Source: Candidatus Poribacteria bacterium (lineage in GTDB: Bacteria; Poribacteria; WGA-4E; WGA-3G). From it: DNA of 62,533 nt. The position numbers and the translations under genes are program-made. Each line of letters starts with the position of its first letter. Position 1 is the stretch's first letter. This document shows, piece after piece, positions 25,901-33,632 of the stretch. The stretch is from assembly GCA_022819945.1 (NCBI GenBank), contig JAJEGI010000113.1:1-62533 (forward strand), in the 5' to 3' direction. Below the pieces are notes generated by a model. That model had not been told where the DNA came from, made no database searches, and saw only the letters and a list, made by a program, of their open reading frames with translations.

Positions 25901-27051
25901 GCCATCGTGCCACGCCTACCGACTGCAATCGCGCGGTTGGCATCTGTGAACTGGACATTCTGGAGATCGTTCGCTGTGGTACCGCTCGTCATCTCCCACG
26001 TTGCACCAGCATCCGTCGTGTGCAGAATCGTACCGTACCACCCAACTGCCCACGCCTCTGTCGGTGTTGTGAACTGGATGCCTGTTAAATTGTTTTCGGT
26101 GCCGCTATCCATCAATTGCCAGTTGTCGCCACCGTCTTCGGTACGCGTGATGAAACCGACATCCGCTACGGCGACCCCGTAGTTATCATCTGTGAAATGG
26201 ATGCTGTTAATGGTATCTCGGACGTGTCCGTTAATCAGCGGGATACGGCTGTCTTGACGTTCCCAGTTGACACCACCGGTCATCGTATGAAAAATGGAAC
26301 CGTCACTGCCAACGATCCAGCCTTCATTGTCGCTGATGAAAAAGACCTGTTTGTTATCATTGATCATCCGATCGCGTTCACCTTCAAAACGGTTGCTCTG
26401 TTCTCGCCACGATTTACCACCGTCTTTGGTATGAAAAATTCTATCGTGCGTACCGACAACCCAGCCCTTTGAATTATCAACGAACCAGACCCCATTCAGC
26501 ATAAATTCGCTAACATATTCGTAGCGATTCCACGTCTTTCCGCCATTTTTGGTGTAGAGGACATCTGAGTCTTCACCGACAATCCAACCCTCTTTGGAAT
26601 TCGCAAAATAGACGTCAAGGAGCATCGCCGAGGTCCCGCTCCGTTGCAGTGTCCAGTGTCTACCCCCATCATCAGTCGTCGCAACCAAACCTTCATCGCC
26701 GACTGCCCAGCCGTAGTTCGTATTCCTAAAATAAACCGCCTTGAAATCTAACTTCAGATCATCTATGCGAAACCCTGGACCCGTGGTATCAACTTCCTGT
26801 TGCTTCCACGTTTTTCCACCATCTGCCGTATGAACTATCAGACCGCCTTCCCCGACAATCCATCCCTGTTTGTGGTTGACAAAGTGGAGATCCGTGAAAT
26901 GCGTCTCCCAATCTGCTTTCCGGGTCGCCTCCATCTTGACACAACCGTTAATAAGCAGCAGGATGCCAAGCATAGACGCTATGAAGAGACTATTGACAAG
27001 ATGTTTCAGTCTGCATATTACGCCTAAATTTATATTACGTATCGAACTCAT
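22951..27051 (-). CDS. Giant BNR/Ycf48 (HCF136)-like repeat lipoprotein
   Basis: 1366 residues from the ATG at 27051, chosen for GGAGGT four bases upstream. A lipobox-like LLLINGC puts the lipidated Cys at residue 37, so an envelope-anchored protein is expected. The remainder is about 26 repeats of the photosystem II assembly factor (Ycf48/HCF136)/BNR type: a GW.VG strand, a (H/Y)T.DGG.TW Asp-box turn and a following strand. They fall in blocks separated by a Pro/Glu/Ala-rich linker (about residue 670) and an acidic then Pro/Arg-rich linker with a PPPPPEPQRRRQRGG stretch (about 970-1035). Four beta propellers of six or seven blades is a reasonable model. Role unknown; non-photosynthetic relatives are thought to be surface or assembly proteins. 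Confidence 0.88.
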   Translation of the reverse strand: MSSIRNINLGVICRLKHLVNSLFIASMLGILLLINGCVKMEATRKADWETHFTDLHFVNHKQGWIVGEGGLIVHTADGGKTWKQQEVDTTGPGFRIDDLKLDFKAVYFRNTNYGWAVGDEGLVATTDDGGRHWTLQRSGTSAMLLDVYFANSKEGWIVGEDSDVLYTKNGGKTWNRYEYVSEFMLNGVWFVDNSKGWVVGTHDRIFHTKDGGKSWREQSNRFEGERDRMINDNKQVFFISDNEGWIVGSDGSIFHTMTGGVNWERQDSRIPLINGHVRDTINSIHFTDDNYGVAVADVGFITRTEDGGDNWQLMDSGTENNLTGIQFTTPTEAWAVGWYGTILHTTDAGATWEMTSGTTANDLQNVQFTDANRAIAVGRRGTMAMSNDGGQTWNEIETDIWDGIWNIYFATDKHGWAVGERGLIVHTNDGGANWERQRGPSAFTLRSVHFVSPEVGWIVGDLGTIIHTIDGGQTWMPQTATGDFLSLMLKGVFFLDEKRGWAIGWPGVCLATEDGGLTWTQQTTGTFNELYAVYFADENVGWIVGQFGEILHTKNGGKRWNFQRSGTQENLNKLYFADTQHGLIVGDNGVMLTTLNGGKKWEMQESGTDNDLYGLALSPDGVVAVGKGGIAMRYSVEEAQLPAKLPPVAEEPEIVVAEAETPVAPVAYHWDIIRQATWRTDFSDTHFVDAENGWAVGSGGVIAHTTDGGKTWLPQHSGVSENLREVAFVDAKHGRVLGSGVLLQTENGGETWQPILQATKQNLPRVSNMHFLNAEEGWLGARIGQILHTTDGGKTWEIQKTGTTTGNITDIHFINSQVGWAVTPQRRDGGFILHTVNGGDYWKIQAKTNQQGIAIHFADANRGWVILGNGNSLLTEDGGETWKLRTTSQSTRGLRRVTFRSDTQAWGIGSGGAYITEDQGVNWQLIPVATTADLLAMRETEPATPETSESESAEAEESEEAVTEGPTLTYDETPEEIQNRLRAESQRPGRFAPEGELPPNAERATSTPTQQQQPPPPPEPQRRRQRGGQRVASVYFLDAEHAWAVGSAGSIYYSTNGGKTWERQLGEQERNDFREVLFYDDKIGWIAGDGGVLLETQDGGETWKKLPSQTRQRLIGIDFASLEPKWGRVMQRDGTVLDTTDGNIWTAGDTPERPPFMEDDPPGNFSLNDVAFHKFFEGWAVGQFGDIIHNKDGGPTWTLQRTTANDRLTSVDMKFAPLGWAVGQGGATQRTINGGQYWRMHETKTNYDLSSVTFITKRKGWAAGEAGIVLKTIDGGFTWEPKLTGVPKNLHGIVAHSEEEIYAVGEEGTIVRSTDGGETWEQEHTDIDNNLYVITRSKDGKALWVVGQWGVVLRRKLETQERMSMR

Positions 27052-27307
27052 GTTTACCTCCGAAGTCTCCGTCTGGTACTGGAGCGGGTAGATCATTGGG
27101 TCTGTTTCTCCGCGAGATGATGCCATTTATTTATGTTGAAGCAAATTTGGTGCCACTTTATTCGTCCGATCCTTTGCGAAATGTATAGAAAAACGCACAA
27201 TATCGGGCATGCCTATATCTAATTGCACGAAATGGGGCAATTGGGTAACAGTTTAGTGCTAAAATCTCCCCAAAATTTAGACAAGTTTCACCAGTTATTT
27301 GTTCATT

Positions 27308-28210
27308 TTATTCATAACCACTACTTTCGCCAAAAAGACCAGAGCGCGCAACAGCGACGCCTATCGCAATAACAACTGGCAGCGCGATAACACCTATCTG
27401 AACAATAGTAGAACGTCGCGCACCGAGTTGCTGAATCCTTTCTATCCGCCCAACGGGTGCTAAAAACAACGCCATTACTAACAGAATAGCACTCGCCGCG
27501 GGGACCTCTTCATAAAAATAACCGTTCATCCAGATGCCCGAAAGTAAAAGTGCTACAACCGGTGACGCACTGATCGGAAAAACCTGCCATTTGTTCTCGG
27601 AACGCTGTCCAACGAGCGTAATAATCCAACTCACAGCGAAAAGTGCTACCAAAACACCGGCGTGCTGTGCCAACCGCAAACTCCCCGAAACCGCGAGAAT
27701 CAGCGCGGTACCACCGGAGAGTCCAAAATAGACAAAAGGACTGGAACCACCAGCTGGCAAGATCGTCCAACTCTGTTGGATTATATGCCAAAAAATAAAA
27801 ATCGCAACGGCGAGACACACCCACCAGATAATCCCTTCAAGCGGTCCCCACGTATACTTAAACGCGGAATTCAGGAGCAGTCGCGGTATAACAATCGACA
27901 ACGCTATCTGTCCGATCAGATGTCCCCAGCGCGAAGCATACCAAAAAGCACCTAAGATAAGTCCAATGATCGCGAGATAGCAGAGCCAATGAACACCTTC
28001 CCGCGGCGGAAGTGGAGGCAAACCTTCTAAACCGATATATCCAACGCTATAACCAGCGCTCAGGGCAACAGCAACCAACCAGCCCGAAAGCCAGTCTTTC
28101 TTGTGCTCACTTTCTCTTTTCGAGGTGAGGGATTTTGCAAATATAAAAATTCCGCCGCCGACAACAGCCGGTAAGAGTAAACCGAGGATCAGTTGTTTGA
28201 ATATTGACAT
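27308..28210 (-). CDS. Hypothetical polytopic membrane protein
   Basis: Not recognised. 300 residues, almost entirely hydrophobic, with about nine or ten predicted helices: the first at about 7-25, a break with a basic SKRESEHKKDWLSG cytoplasmic segment, then regularly spaced helices to residue 290. Trp-rich helix ends (WHIIQQSW, WGPLEGIIWWVC) are notable. No transporter motif is visible. It lies 20 bases downstream of the YceI gene on the same strand, suggesting an operon. Confidence 0.7.
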   Translation of the reverse strand: MSIFKQLILGLLLPAVVGGGIFIFAKSLTSKRESEHKKDWLSGWLVAVALSAGYSVGYIGLEGLPPLPPREGVHWLCYLAIIGLILGAFWYASRWGHLIGQIALSIVIPRLLLNSAFKYTWGPLEGIIWWVCLAVAIFIFWHIIQQSWTILPAGGSSPFVYFGLSGGTALILAVSGSLRLAQHAGVLVALFAVSWIITLVGQRSENKWQVFPISASPVVALLLSGIWMNGYFYEEVPAASAILLVMALFLAPVGRIERIQQLGARRSTIVQIGVIALPVVIAIGVAVARSGLFGESSGYE

Positions 28211-28230
28211 CTGGGGAACAATAGACTGCC

Positions 28231-28842
28231 TTATTTATGGACCGCTTCAACACTGACAGTGATTTGAATGTCGTCGCTGACGGATTGCATCCCGTAAGTC
28301 ATGCCGAATTCGCTCCGTTTAATCGTAAAGATGCTCTCAAATCCGATGAGGGATTCGCCATCTTTCCCTTTAGCGCGCCCCGTAATTTTGGCATCCACCG
28401 TAATAGATTTCTTAACGCCGTGTAACTCAAGATCGCCCGTGACCTCTAATATATCCTTTGTCCCTTCCTTCTCACTGACTTCCGTGCTTTTAAAAGTGAT
28501 GAGGGGAAACTGCTTTACACTAAAGAAGTCGGAACTTCTGAGATGCTGATCACGTTTTTGATTTCCTGTATCGATGCTTGCTGCCTTGACCTCAAATTCC
28601 ACCGTTCTTTCAATCACAGCGTCTGCGCTTATCATGATCTCGCCAGTGAATTCGTTGAATCTGCCGTAATTGTAGCTAACGCCATTATGTTTTGCACGAA
28701 AAATTATCATTGAATGTGCAGTGTCAATTTCATACTGCGTTATACCCATAGGTTGCGTAATTCCGACAAAACCGATGAGTAATAAGAGTACAAGACTTCC
28801 GGTATAGAAGGTATGTAAGTTTCGTCCTAAATCCATTTTCAT
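28231..28842 (-). CDS. YceI-family lipid-binding protein
   Basis: 203 residues: an N-terminal hydrophobic segment (about 13-30) followed by a YceI/lipocalin-like beta barrel. Family markers are YEIDTAHSMIIFRAKHNGVS near the start, GRFNEFTGEIMISAD, a DQHLRSSDFFSVKQFPLITFKST segment and TGDLELHGVKKSITVDAKI. These periplasmic proteins bind isoprenoid-like lipids. AAGGAG lies upstream. It is followed by a polytopic membrane protein. Confidence 0.9.
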   Translation of the reverse strand: MKMDLGRNLHTFYTGSLVLLLLIGFVGITQPMGITQYEIDTAHSMIIFRAKHNGVSYNYGRFNEFTGEIMISADAVIERTVEFEVKAASIDTGNQKRDQHLRSSDFFSVKQFPLITFKSTEVSEKEGTKDILEVTGDLELHGVKKSITVDAKITGRAKGKDGESLIGFESIFTIKRSEFGMTYGMQSVSDDIQITVSVEAVHK

Positions 28843-29226
28843 TGAAAAATGATCTCCTTATTTATTCGTAGTTTCATTAGTAGATATGCGTCTATTAGAC
28901 AAAAGAAGTATACCCTATTTTTTTTAACGCGTCAACGAAAAACAAGCAGTCTCCAGAGTTATTCAGTTCTCTATGTACGAACGGTCTCCGAATCGCGATT
29001 TTCCACGCCTTATAGGATTCTCACTGCAAGCACTTCTGAGCACAACTATTCCTCTAAAATCGACAAAAAAGCCAAAAACTGAACGAACCTAACGCAAATC
29101 TCGTTTTTTTTTGAATTTTATTATAAAATTGTGATATAATTATTAAAATAATGTATCAACAGCAACACTTTTAGCACAACTCACCACAGAACCGTATCAT
29201 GACAAGGCGGAGGGGCATCAACAAAT
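28843..29226. other. Divergent intergenic region
   Basis: 384 bases between the YceI gene (minus) and the cytochrome-WD40 gene (plus). AT-rich. It holds the promoter at 29111-29140 and a GCGGAGGGG ribosome site near 29208. No coding frame or RNA recognised. Confidence 0.4.
29111..29140 (+). promoter_or_regulatory. Sigma-70-type promoter of the cytochrome-WD40-HMA gene
   Basis: TTGAAT (29111-29116), an 18-base spacer and TATAAT (29135-29140), 86 bases before the ATG. Confidence 0.6.
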
Positions 29227-30828
29227 ATGAAAATATCGCGATTAAAGTTCACAACGCATTTAGCGATCTATCTGCTCTGTTTGGCAGTATGGATCCCGTT
29301 TGTAACAGCAGATAACCACGCTGGTGATCCACCCGTCAGCTACCACTCACAGATCGTCCCGATTCTCAAACGGAGTTGTCAGGGATGCCATCACCCAGGC
29401 GATCCAAACGGCGGCTTGATTGTCACAACCTATACCGATCTCAAACAAGGTGGGATGGCGGGTGATGCAACAATCATCCCGGGGAAACCCGATGACAGTC
29501 TCATCATCGAACTCATCTCCGGCGATGAACCCGCAATGCCACAAAACATGGAACCGCTCTCCGCTGAAGAGGTCGAACTCTTCCGGCGTTGGATTCTTGA
29601 AGGCGCGACCGACGATACACCCGCCGAAGTCGATGATTTGAGTGAAGGAAACTATCCGGTCTACACCGTACCGCCAGTGGTTACCGCGCTCGCATACTCA
29701 CCCGATGGCAGCACGCTCGCAGTATCCGGGGTCCGCGAAGTTTTATTGTATGACACCGTAAATTTTCAACTCAAGGGACGATTGGTAGGTAAAGCGCGGC
29801 GCATCGAATCGTTGACGTATACGGCAGACGGCAAAATATTGGGCATGGCAGGTGGATCCGCCGCACAATTTGGCGAAGTCCAACTCTGGGATACCGCAAC
29901 CAACACGCTCATCAAAGCCATGCGTTCCAGTTATGATACAATTTACGGACTCTCTTTCTCACCAGACGCAAGCCGCGTCGCTTTCGGATGCTCAGATCAA
30001 ACAGTCCGAGTGTTATCCGTTGAAGACGAAAAAGAACTCATTAAATTCGATAACCACAGCGATTGGGTTTTCGGTACCATTTTTTCTACTGACGGATCCC
30101 ATTTCGTGAGTGCTGGACGAGATACTGCTCTCAAATTGGTTGAGGTAGATACAGGCTCTTTCGTCGATGACATCAACTCCAGTAACAAAGGTTACGGCGA
30201 GATCAACACCATCGCACGGCATCCGACTGAAGACCAAGTACTAAATGGTGGTGAAGATCGGATACCACGGCTCTACAAAATCTTCCGAGAAATACGGAGA
30301 GATGTCGGCAACACAGACTTTAACCTTATCCAAGCCTATGAGGCACAATCCGGTTCAATTGAAGGCCTCGCGTTTTCCGCAGACGGCACCCTATTTGCTA
30401 CCGGTTGTGCTGGCGGCGAAGCACGTATCTATAACGTTGCTGACGGGACGCGGTTAGCATCAATGCAAGGCGATGCAGTCGGCGTATTCACAGTTTCATT
30501 CCACCCGAATGGCAAACAACTCGCCACTGGTGGATTCGATGGAAAGATCCGAGTATTCGACACCGCTTCCGGGAAACTCCTGAACGCCTTTATGTCCGTG
30601 CCGATTGAACCTGCCGGAAGTGAGGATGTCGCTTTAGTCGTGTCAGGTATGACGTGAGGGGCTTGCGTCGCAAAAGTGCAGGCTGCACTGACACAACACC
30701 AACACGTTATCAGCGTCGAAGTTTCGCTACCCGATCAAGCCGTCATTAAAGTCCGAAAAAACACCGCGACTGCCACTGACCTCGCCGACATCGTTAAAGC
30801 GTCTGGGTTTAGCGCAACCGCTAAATAG
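29227..30828 (+). CDS. Candidate selenoprotein: cytochrome c (PSCyt1)-WD40-HMA fusion with in-frame TGA
   Basis: 533 codons if TGA 477 (30655-30657) is read as selenocysteine; 476 residues if it is a stop. Order: signal peptide (1-28); planctomycete-type cytochrome c domain with the heme site CQGCH (C51, C54, H55), residues about 38-125; WD40-like repeats (about 140-455); then a heavy-metal-associated domain beginning ALVVSGMT. The TGA stands exactly where HMA domains have the first Cys of GMTCxxC, and the frame continues GACVAKVQAALTQHQH ... ADIVKASGFSATAK to a TAG at 30826. A hairpin suited to a bacterial SECIS lies at 30675-30689. The Sec reading is an inference; a recent nonsense mutation is the alternative. 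No selA, selB or tRNA-Sec gene is in the window. Confidence 0.75.
30655..30657 (+). other. In-frame TGA, candidate selenocysteine codon
   Basis: The codons read GGT ATG ACG TGA GGG GCT TGC, i.e. G-M-T-U-G-A-C. HMA domains have G-M-T-C-x-x-C here, so TGA replaces a metal-binding/redox Cys. That is the usual position for Sec in redox motifs. Confidence 0.7.
30675..30689 (+). ncRNA. Candidate bacterial SECIS hairpin
   Basis: AGTGCA (30675-30680), loop GGC, TGCACT (30684-30689): six base pairs with a three-base apical loop that begins GG, starting 23 bases after the TGA. Bacterial SECIS elements typically have a small apical loop with a G in its first two bases, about 16-37 bases from the UGA, so this fits. 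It is embedded in the HMA coding sequence, as expected for bacteria. Confidence 0.6.
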
Positions 30829-30852
30829 TGCCCAAAGGAGGGCGGCATTCTT

Positions 30853-31143
30853 ATGACAGTCGAAGAACTTCAAGAAATTATGTCTCAGCGGTTTGACGCG
30901 CAGGACAAAATGATAGCTCAGCGATTTGAGGCAATAGATCAGCGATTCGAGGCACAAGAGAAACGCCAAGACCGCATTGAAACGCGCATGGATCGTATAG
31001 AAGATAAACTTGATAAGATGTTGGAACTCGTTGCGATCCAACACGGCGAGCGCGTGTCTACAGCACGTTTTTGGAAGCATGCCGCTTGGCTCGCCCCAAC
31101 TGTTATCGCTCTCGCTGCACTTATCAAAAGTTTTTTTTTCTAA
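30853..31143 (+). CDS. Coiled-coil protein with C-terminal membrane helix
   Basis: 96 residues. Residues about 3-62 are heptad-rich and repetitive (QRFDAQDKMIAQRFEAIDQRFEAQEKRQ, then RIETRMDRIEDKLDKML). A linker follows and then a single helix, AAWLAPTVIALAALIKSFFF, at the very end, giving a tail-anchored coiled coil. Similar small proteins occur as bacterial hypothetical proteins; no function is assigned. GGAGG lies ten bases before the ATG. It starts 24 bases after the TAG of the HMA extension. Confidence 0.65.
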   Translation: MTVEELQEIMSQRFDAQDKMIAQRFEAIDQRFEAQEKRQDRIETRMDRIEDKLDKMLELVAIQHGERVSTARFWKHAAWLAPTVIALAALIKSFFF

Positions 31144-31209
31144 TCGGCAGACACACAGAGGTCCCACTGCAGGCAAGGTTTGAAACCCCGTCGGCAGACA
31201 CACAGAGGT
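31144..31209. repeat. 19-bp direct repeat flanking a palindrome
   Basis: TCGGCAGACACACAGAGGT occurs at 31144-31162 and 31191-31209, 47 bases apart. Between them is a decayed copy of the dispersed palindrome (GGTTT G AAACC at 31177-31187). The second copy's AGAGGT serves as a likely ribosome site for the sulfatase ATG at 31216. Confidence 0.65.
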
Positions 31210-31215
31210 TGATAT

Positions 31216-32664
31216 ATGCCTCCTAACACCCCAAATATACTCTGGGTTTGCACAGATCAGCAGCGTTACGACACAATCGGGGCGTTGGGTAACCCATACG
31301 TGTCAACGCCGAACATTGATAGTCTCGTGGCAGAGGGGGTCGCGTTCACGCACGCCTATTGTCAAAGTCCTATCTGTACACCGAGTCGGGCAAGTTTTCT
31401 CACAGGTATGTACCCGAGCGCAACACACGCAAATCGCAACGGAAACGATTTCTTCCCAGACGCGTATCTGCTTGTAACGCGCACCCTTGCAGACATCGGT
31501 TATGATTGTGGACTGGTTGGCAAACTCCATCTCGCGAGTGCTTACCGCAGAATAGAGCCTCGCACAGATGACGGATACCGCTATTGGCAATACAGCCACG
31601 CACCAAGAGATGATTGGGAACAGGGACATGATTACGCGGATTGGGTGCGCTCGAAAGGCTATATTTTAGGCGAGTTGAATCGAAATCCAGAAGGTGTGCC
31701 AGCGGAGTTGCATCAGACCACATGGTGTGCCGAAAAGACGATTGAATTCATTCGTGAAGAACGGGATTGTCCGTGGCTCGCGAGTGTCAACATCTACGAT
31801 CCGCATCCGCCGTTCAATCCGCCGCAGACACATCGAGAGCAGTTTGAGCCAGCGGAGATGCCAGAGCCGCTGTTTCGAGAGAGCGACCTCGAACAACAAA
31901 CTCGGTTACAGGCAGTCGATTTTCAATCCAAAGTGCGCACGCCAGATGAACTGGACATTCGGAGTCCGATTTTACCGCAGACCCCGCGCCAAGAGGCGGA
32001 AGCAATCGGCGCAAGAGATGCCAAGACACTCAAAGCCGCATACTATGCCATGATCCAACTCATTGATGAGCAGTTCGGCAGGATGCTTGAAGCACTTGAA
32101 GAGACAGGACAGCGCGAAAATACCGTCATCATTTTCACCAGCGACCACGGAGAGACACTCGGTGACCACGGCTTGATTCAGAAAGGCTGCCGATTCTACG
32201 AAGGTTTAGTCAGGGTACCACTGATTTTCGCATGGCAAGAGCAGTTTATGAACGGGCTTAAGAGCGACGCACTCGTTGAACTTGTCGATAAAACACCGAC
32301 GCTTCTGGAATTGGCGGGCATAGCACCACCTGACGGCATGCACGGCAGATCGTTATTGCCGATCCTCCGAGGTGAAGCAGATCCGAACCAGCACCGTGAT
32401 TTCGTCCGATGTGAATATTACGACGCTGTTAATCTGCCCGACCACTCTTTCGCAACGATGTACAGGAATAAACGTTATAAATTAGCCGTCTATCACGGAC
32501 ACGAGGAGGGTGAACTCTACGACTTAATCGAAGATCCAGACGAGTTTGACAATCTCTGGCATGCACCCGATAAGCAGGACATCAAAATGGATCTGCTAAA
32601 ACAGAGTTTCGACGCGTCTATGTTCGCTATGGATATAGGACCGCGGCGGGTGGGACCGATGTAG
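31216..32664 (+). CDS. Arylsulfatase-family sulfatase
   Basis: 482 residues without an evident signal peptide. The sulfatase signature CTPSRASFLTG carries the residue converted to formylglycine (C54). Metal-site motifs are VCTDQQRYD (D14), FTSDHGETLGDHGL and a Lys/His site in HLAS. The C-terminal subdomain ends in YRNKRYKLAVYHGHEEGELYDLIEDPDE, usual for the family. The substrate is unknown: sulfated glycans are likely in a marine or sponge setting, but phosphonates or other esters cannot be excluded. A second sulfatase (55730-57133) has a Ser-containing CSPAR site. Confidence 0.9.
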   Translation: MPPNTPNILWVCTDQQRYDTIGALGNPYVSTPNIDSLVAEGVAFTHAYCQSPICTPSRASFLTGMYPSATHANRNGNDFFPDAYLLVTRTLADIGYDCGLVGKLHLASAYRRIEPRTDDGYRYWQYSHAPRDDWEQGHDYADWVRSKGYILGELNRNPEGVPAELHQTTWCAEKTIEFIREERDCPWLASVNIYDPHPPFNPPQTHREQFEPAEMPEPLFRESDLEQQTRLQAVDFQSKVRTPDELDIRSPILPQTPRQEAEAIGARDAKTLKAAYYAMIQLIDEQFGRMLEALEETGQRENTVIIFTSDHGETLGDHGLIQKGCRFYEGLVRVPLIFAWQEQFMNGLKSDALVELVDKTPTLLELAGIAPPDGMHGRSLLPILRGEADPNQHRDFVRCEYYDAVNLPDHSFATMYRNKRYKLAVYHGHEEGELYDLIEDPDEFDNLWHAPDKQDIKMDLLKQSFDASMFAMDIGPRRVGPM

Positions 32665-32689
32665 TCTTATAGAGACAGTTTGTCGTATT

Positions 32690-33481
32690 ATGCTTGAACG
32701 CAACACCATCCATTGTGGCAACACGTTTACACTCCTAAAAGAGGTAGAAGATGCATCAGTAGATCTAATTGTCTGCGATGGACCGTATGGTGTAACAACC
32801 GAGTCGTGGGACCAGATACCTTCAATTCAGGAATTTAACCTCACACTCATTGAAAAGTTCACACCGAAGTTGAAAGATGGCGGCGTACTCTATCTGTTCG
32901 GTAAACCCGACTGTATCGACTTTATAGACTATCGGAAATTCTTAAATCTCCGTTCAAAAATCGTATGGTATCAACCGGCTCGGCTCGCACAAGGACGCAT
33001 CAATTACACGAATAACTACGACATTATCTGCTATTTCATCAAAGGCAAGAAGCCAAAGTGCTATAACCTTGACGCTATCAGGGTCGCGCAACTCGTCGAG
33101 TTAGAGCATCGGCGGCGTTGTGAAAACGTGCCATCTGTAACGAACGGTAAATTCGGCAAAACGAAGTTTAATGCAAAAGGAAAAAACCCTGGTGATGTCT
33201 GGGGCGACATAAAGCAGCTAACGTATAAATCAAAAGAGTTAGTCTGTAGGGAGGCTCTCAACACAATCCAGAAACCAGAGAAGTTAATTGAGCGAATCGT
33301 GTTAGCAAGTTCATCACCCGGGGATCTGGTGCTCGACCCCTTCACAGGCGTAGGCACCTGTCCTGTGGTGTGTAAGCGGCATCAGCGAGATTTCATAGGG
33401 TTTGAAATTGAACCGAATTTCGTAAAAATCTGCAACGAACGGCTTTACGAATGCCATAACAACCCGGATTCGCCTGTATAG
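32690..33481 (+). CDS. Orphan DNA N6-adenine/N4-cytosine methyltransferase
   Basis: 263 residues of the N6_N4 MTase type. Motif IV is VDLIVCDGPYG (residues 25-34), followed by target-recognition sequence and the SAM-binding motif VLDPFTGVGTCPVV near residue 215. That order, catalytic motif before SAM site, is the beta class. The catalytic tetrad reads DGPY rather than the usual DPPY/NPPY. No nuclease gene is adjacent, so it looks like an orphan, possibly regulatory or left from a lost restriction-modification system. No strong ribosome site is visible. Confidence 0.82.
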   Translation: MLERNTIHCGNTFTLLKEVEDASVDLIVCDGPYGVTTESWDQIPSIQEFNLTLIEKFTPKLKDGGVLYLFGKPDCIDFIDYRKFLNLRSKIVWYQPARLAQGRINYTNNYDIICYFIKGKKPKCYNLDAIRVAQLVELEHRRRCENVPSVTNGKFGKTKFNAKGKNPGDVWGDIKQLTYKSKELVCREALNTIQKPEKLIERIVLASSSPGDLVLDPFTGVGTCPVVCKRHQRDFIGFEIEPNFVKICNERLYECHNNPDSPV

Positions 33482-33513
33482 ACGAATCCAAAATCACGTC
33501 TTCTCTTGTAGGA

Positions 33514-33528
33514 GGAGTTTGTAACCCC
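33514..33528. repeat. Degenerate dispersed palindrome
   Basis: GGAGTT, TGT, AACCCC: a mutated copy of the small palindrome family also seen at 42823, 49802, 51026 and 58600. Confidence 0.4.
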
Positions 33529-33565
33529 AATTTAGGGCTCAAGTCCTATAAGGTATTTATAGCAT

Positions 33566-33594
33566 TTGACAAAAACATTAGTGCATGATACTAT
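33566..33594 (+). promoter_or_regulatory. Sigma-70 promoter of the secreted amidotransferase-fold gene
   Basis: TTGACA (33566-33571), a 17-base spacer, TACTAT (33589-33594), 39 bases before the ATG at 33633. AAGGAG precedes that ATG. Confidence 0.7.
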
Positions 33595-33632
33595 TTTTAA
33601 CAGCACTTTGCGTAATCGCATAAGGAGTTAGC

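Noticed and set aside
23000..27000. Regularly spaced repeats in the BNR and WD40 genes as a possible CRISPR array
   Set aside because: The repeats are protein-coding, of variable sequence, with an interval of about 130 bases and no unique spacers. No cas gene is present.
28849..29082. Plus-strand ORF in the divergent gap
   Set aside because: No ribosome site, low-complexity basic composition, and it ends before the real promoter.
30658..30828. Separate small HMA protein downstream of the WD40 gene
   Set aside because: No start codon is available at its beginning: its first residues (GACV) lack the preceding strand and GMT, which are encoded before the TGA in the same frame. A single frame with a recoded TGA explains it better.
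31144..31209. 19-base direct repeats as attachment sites
   Set aside because: They flank only a 28-base palindrome; no integrase or mobile cargo is present.
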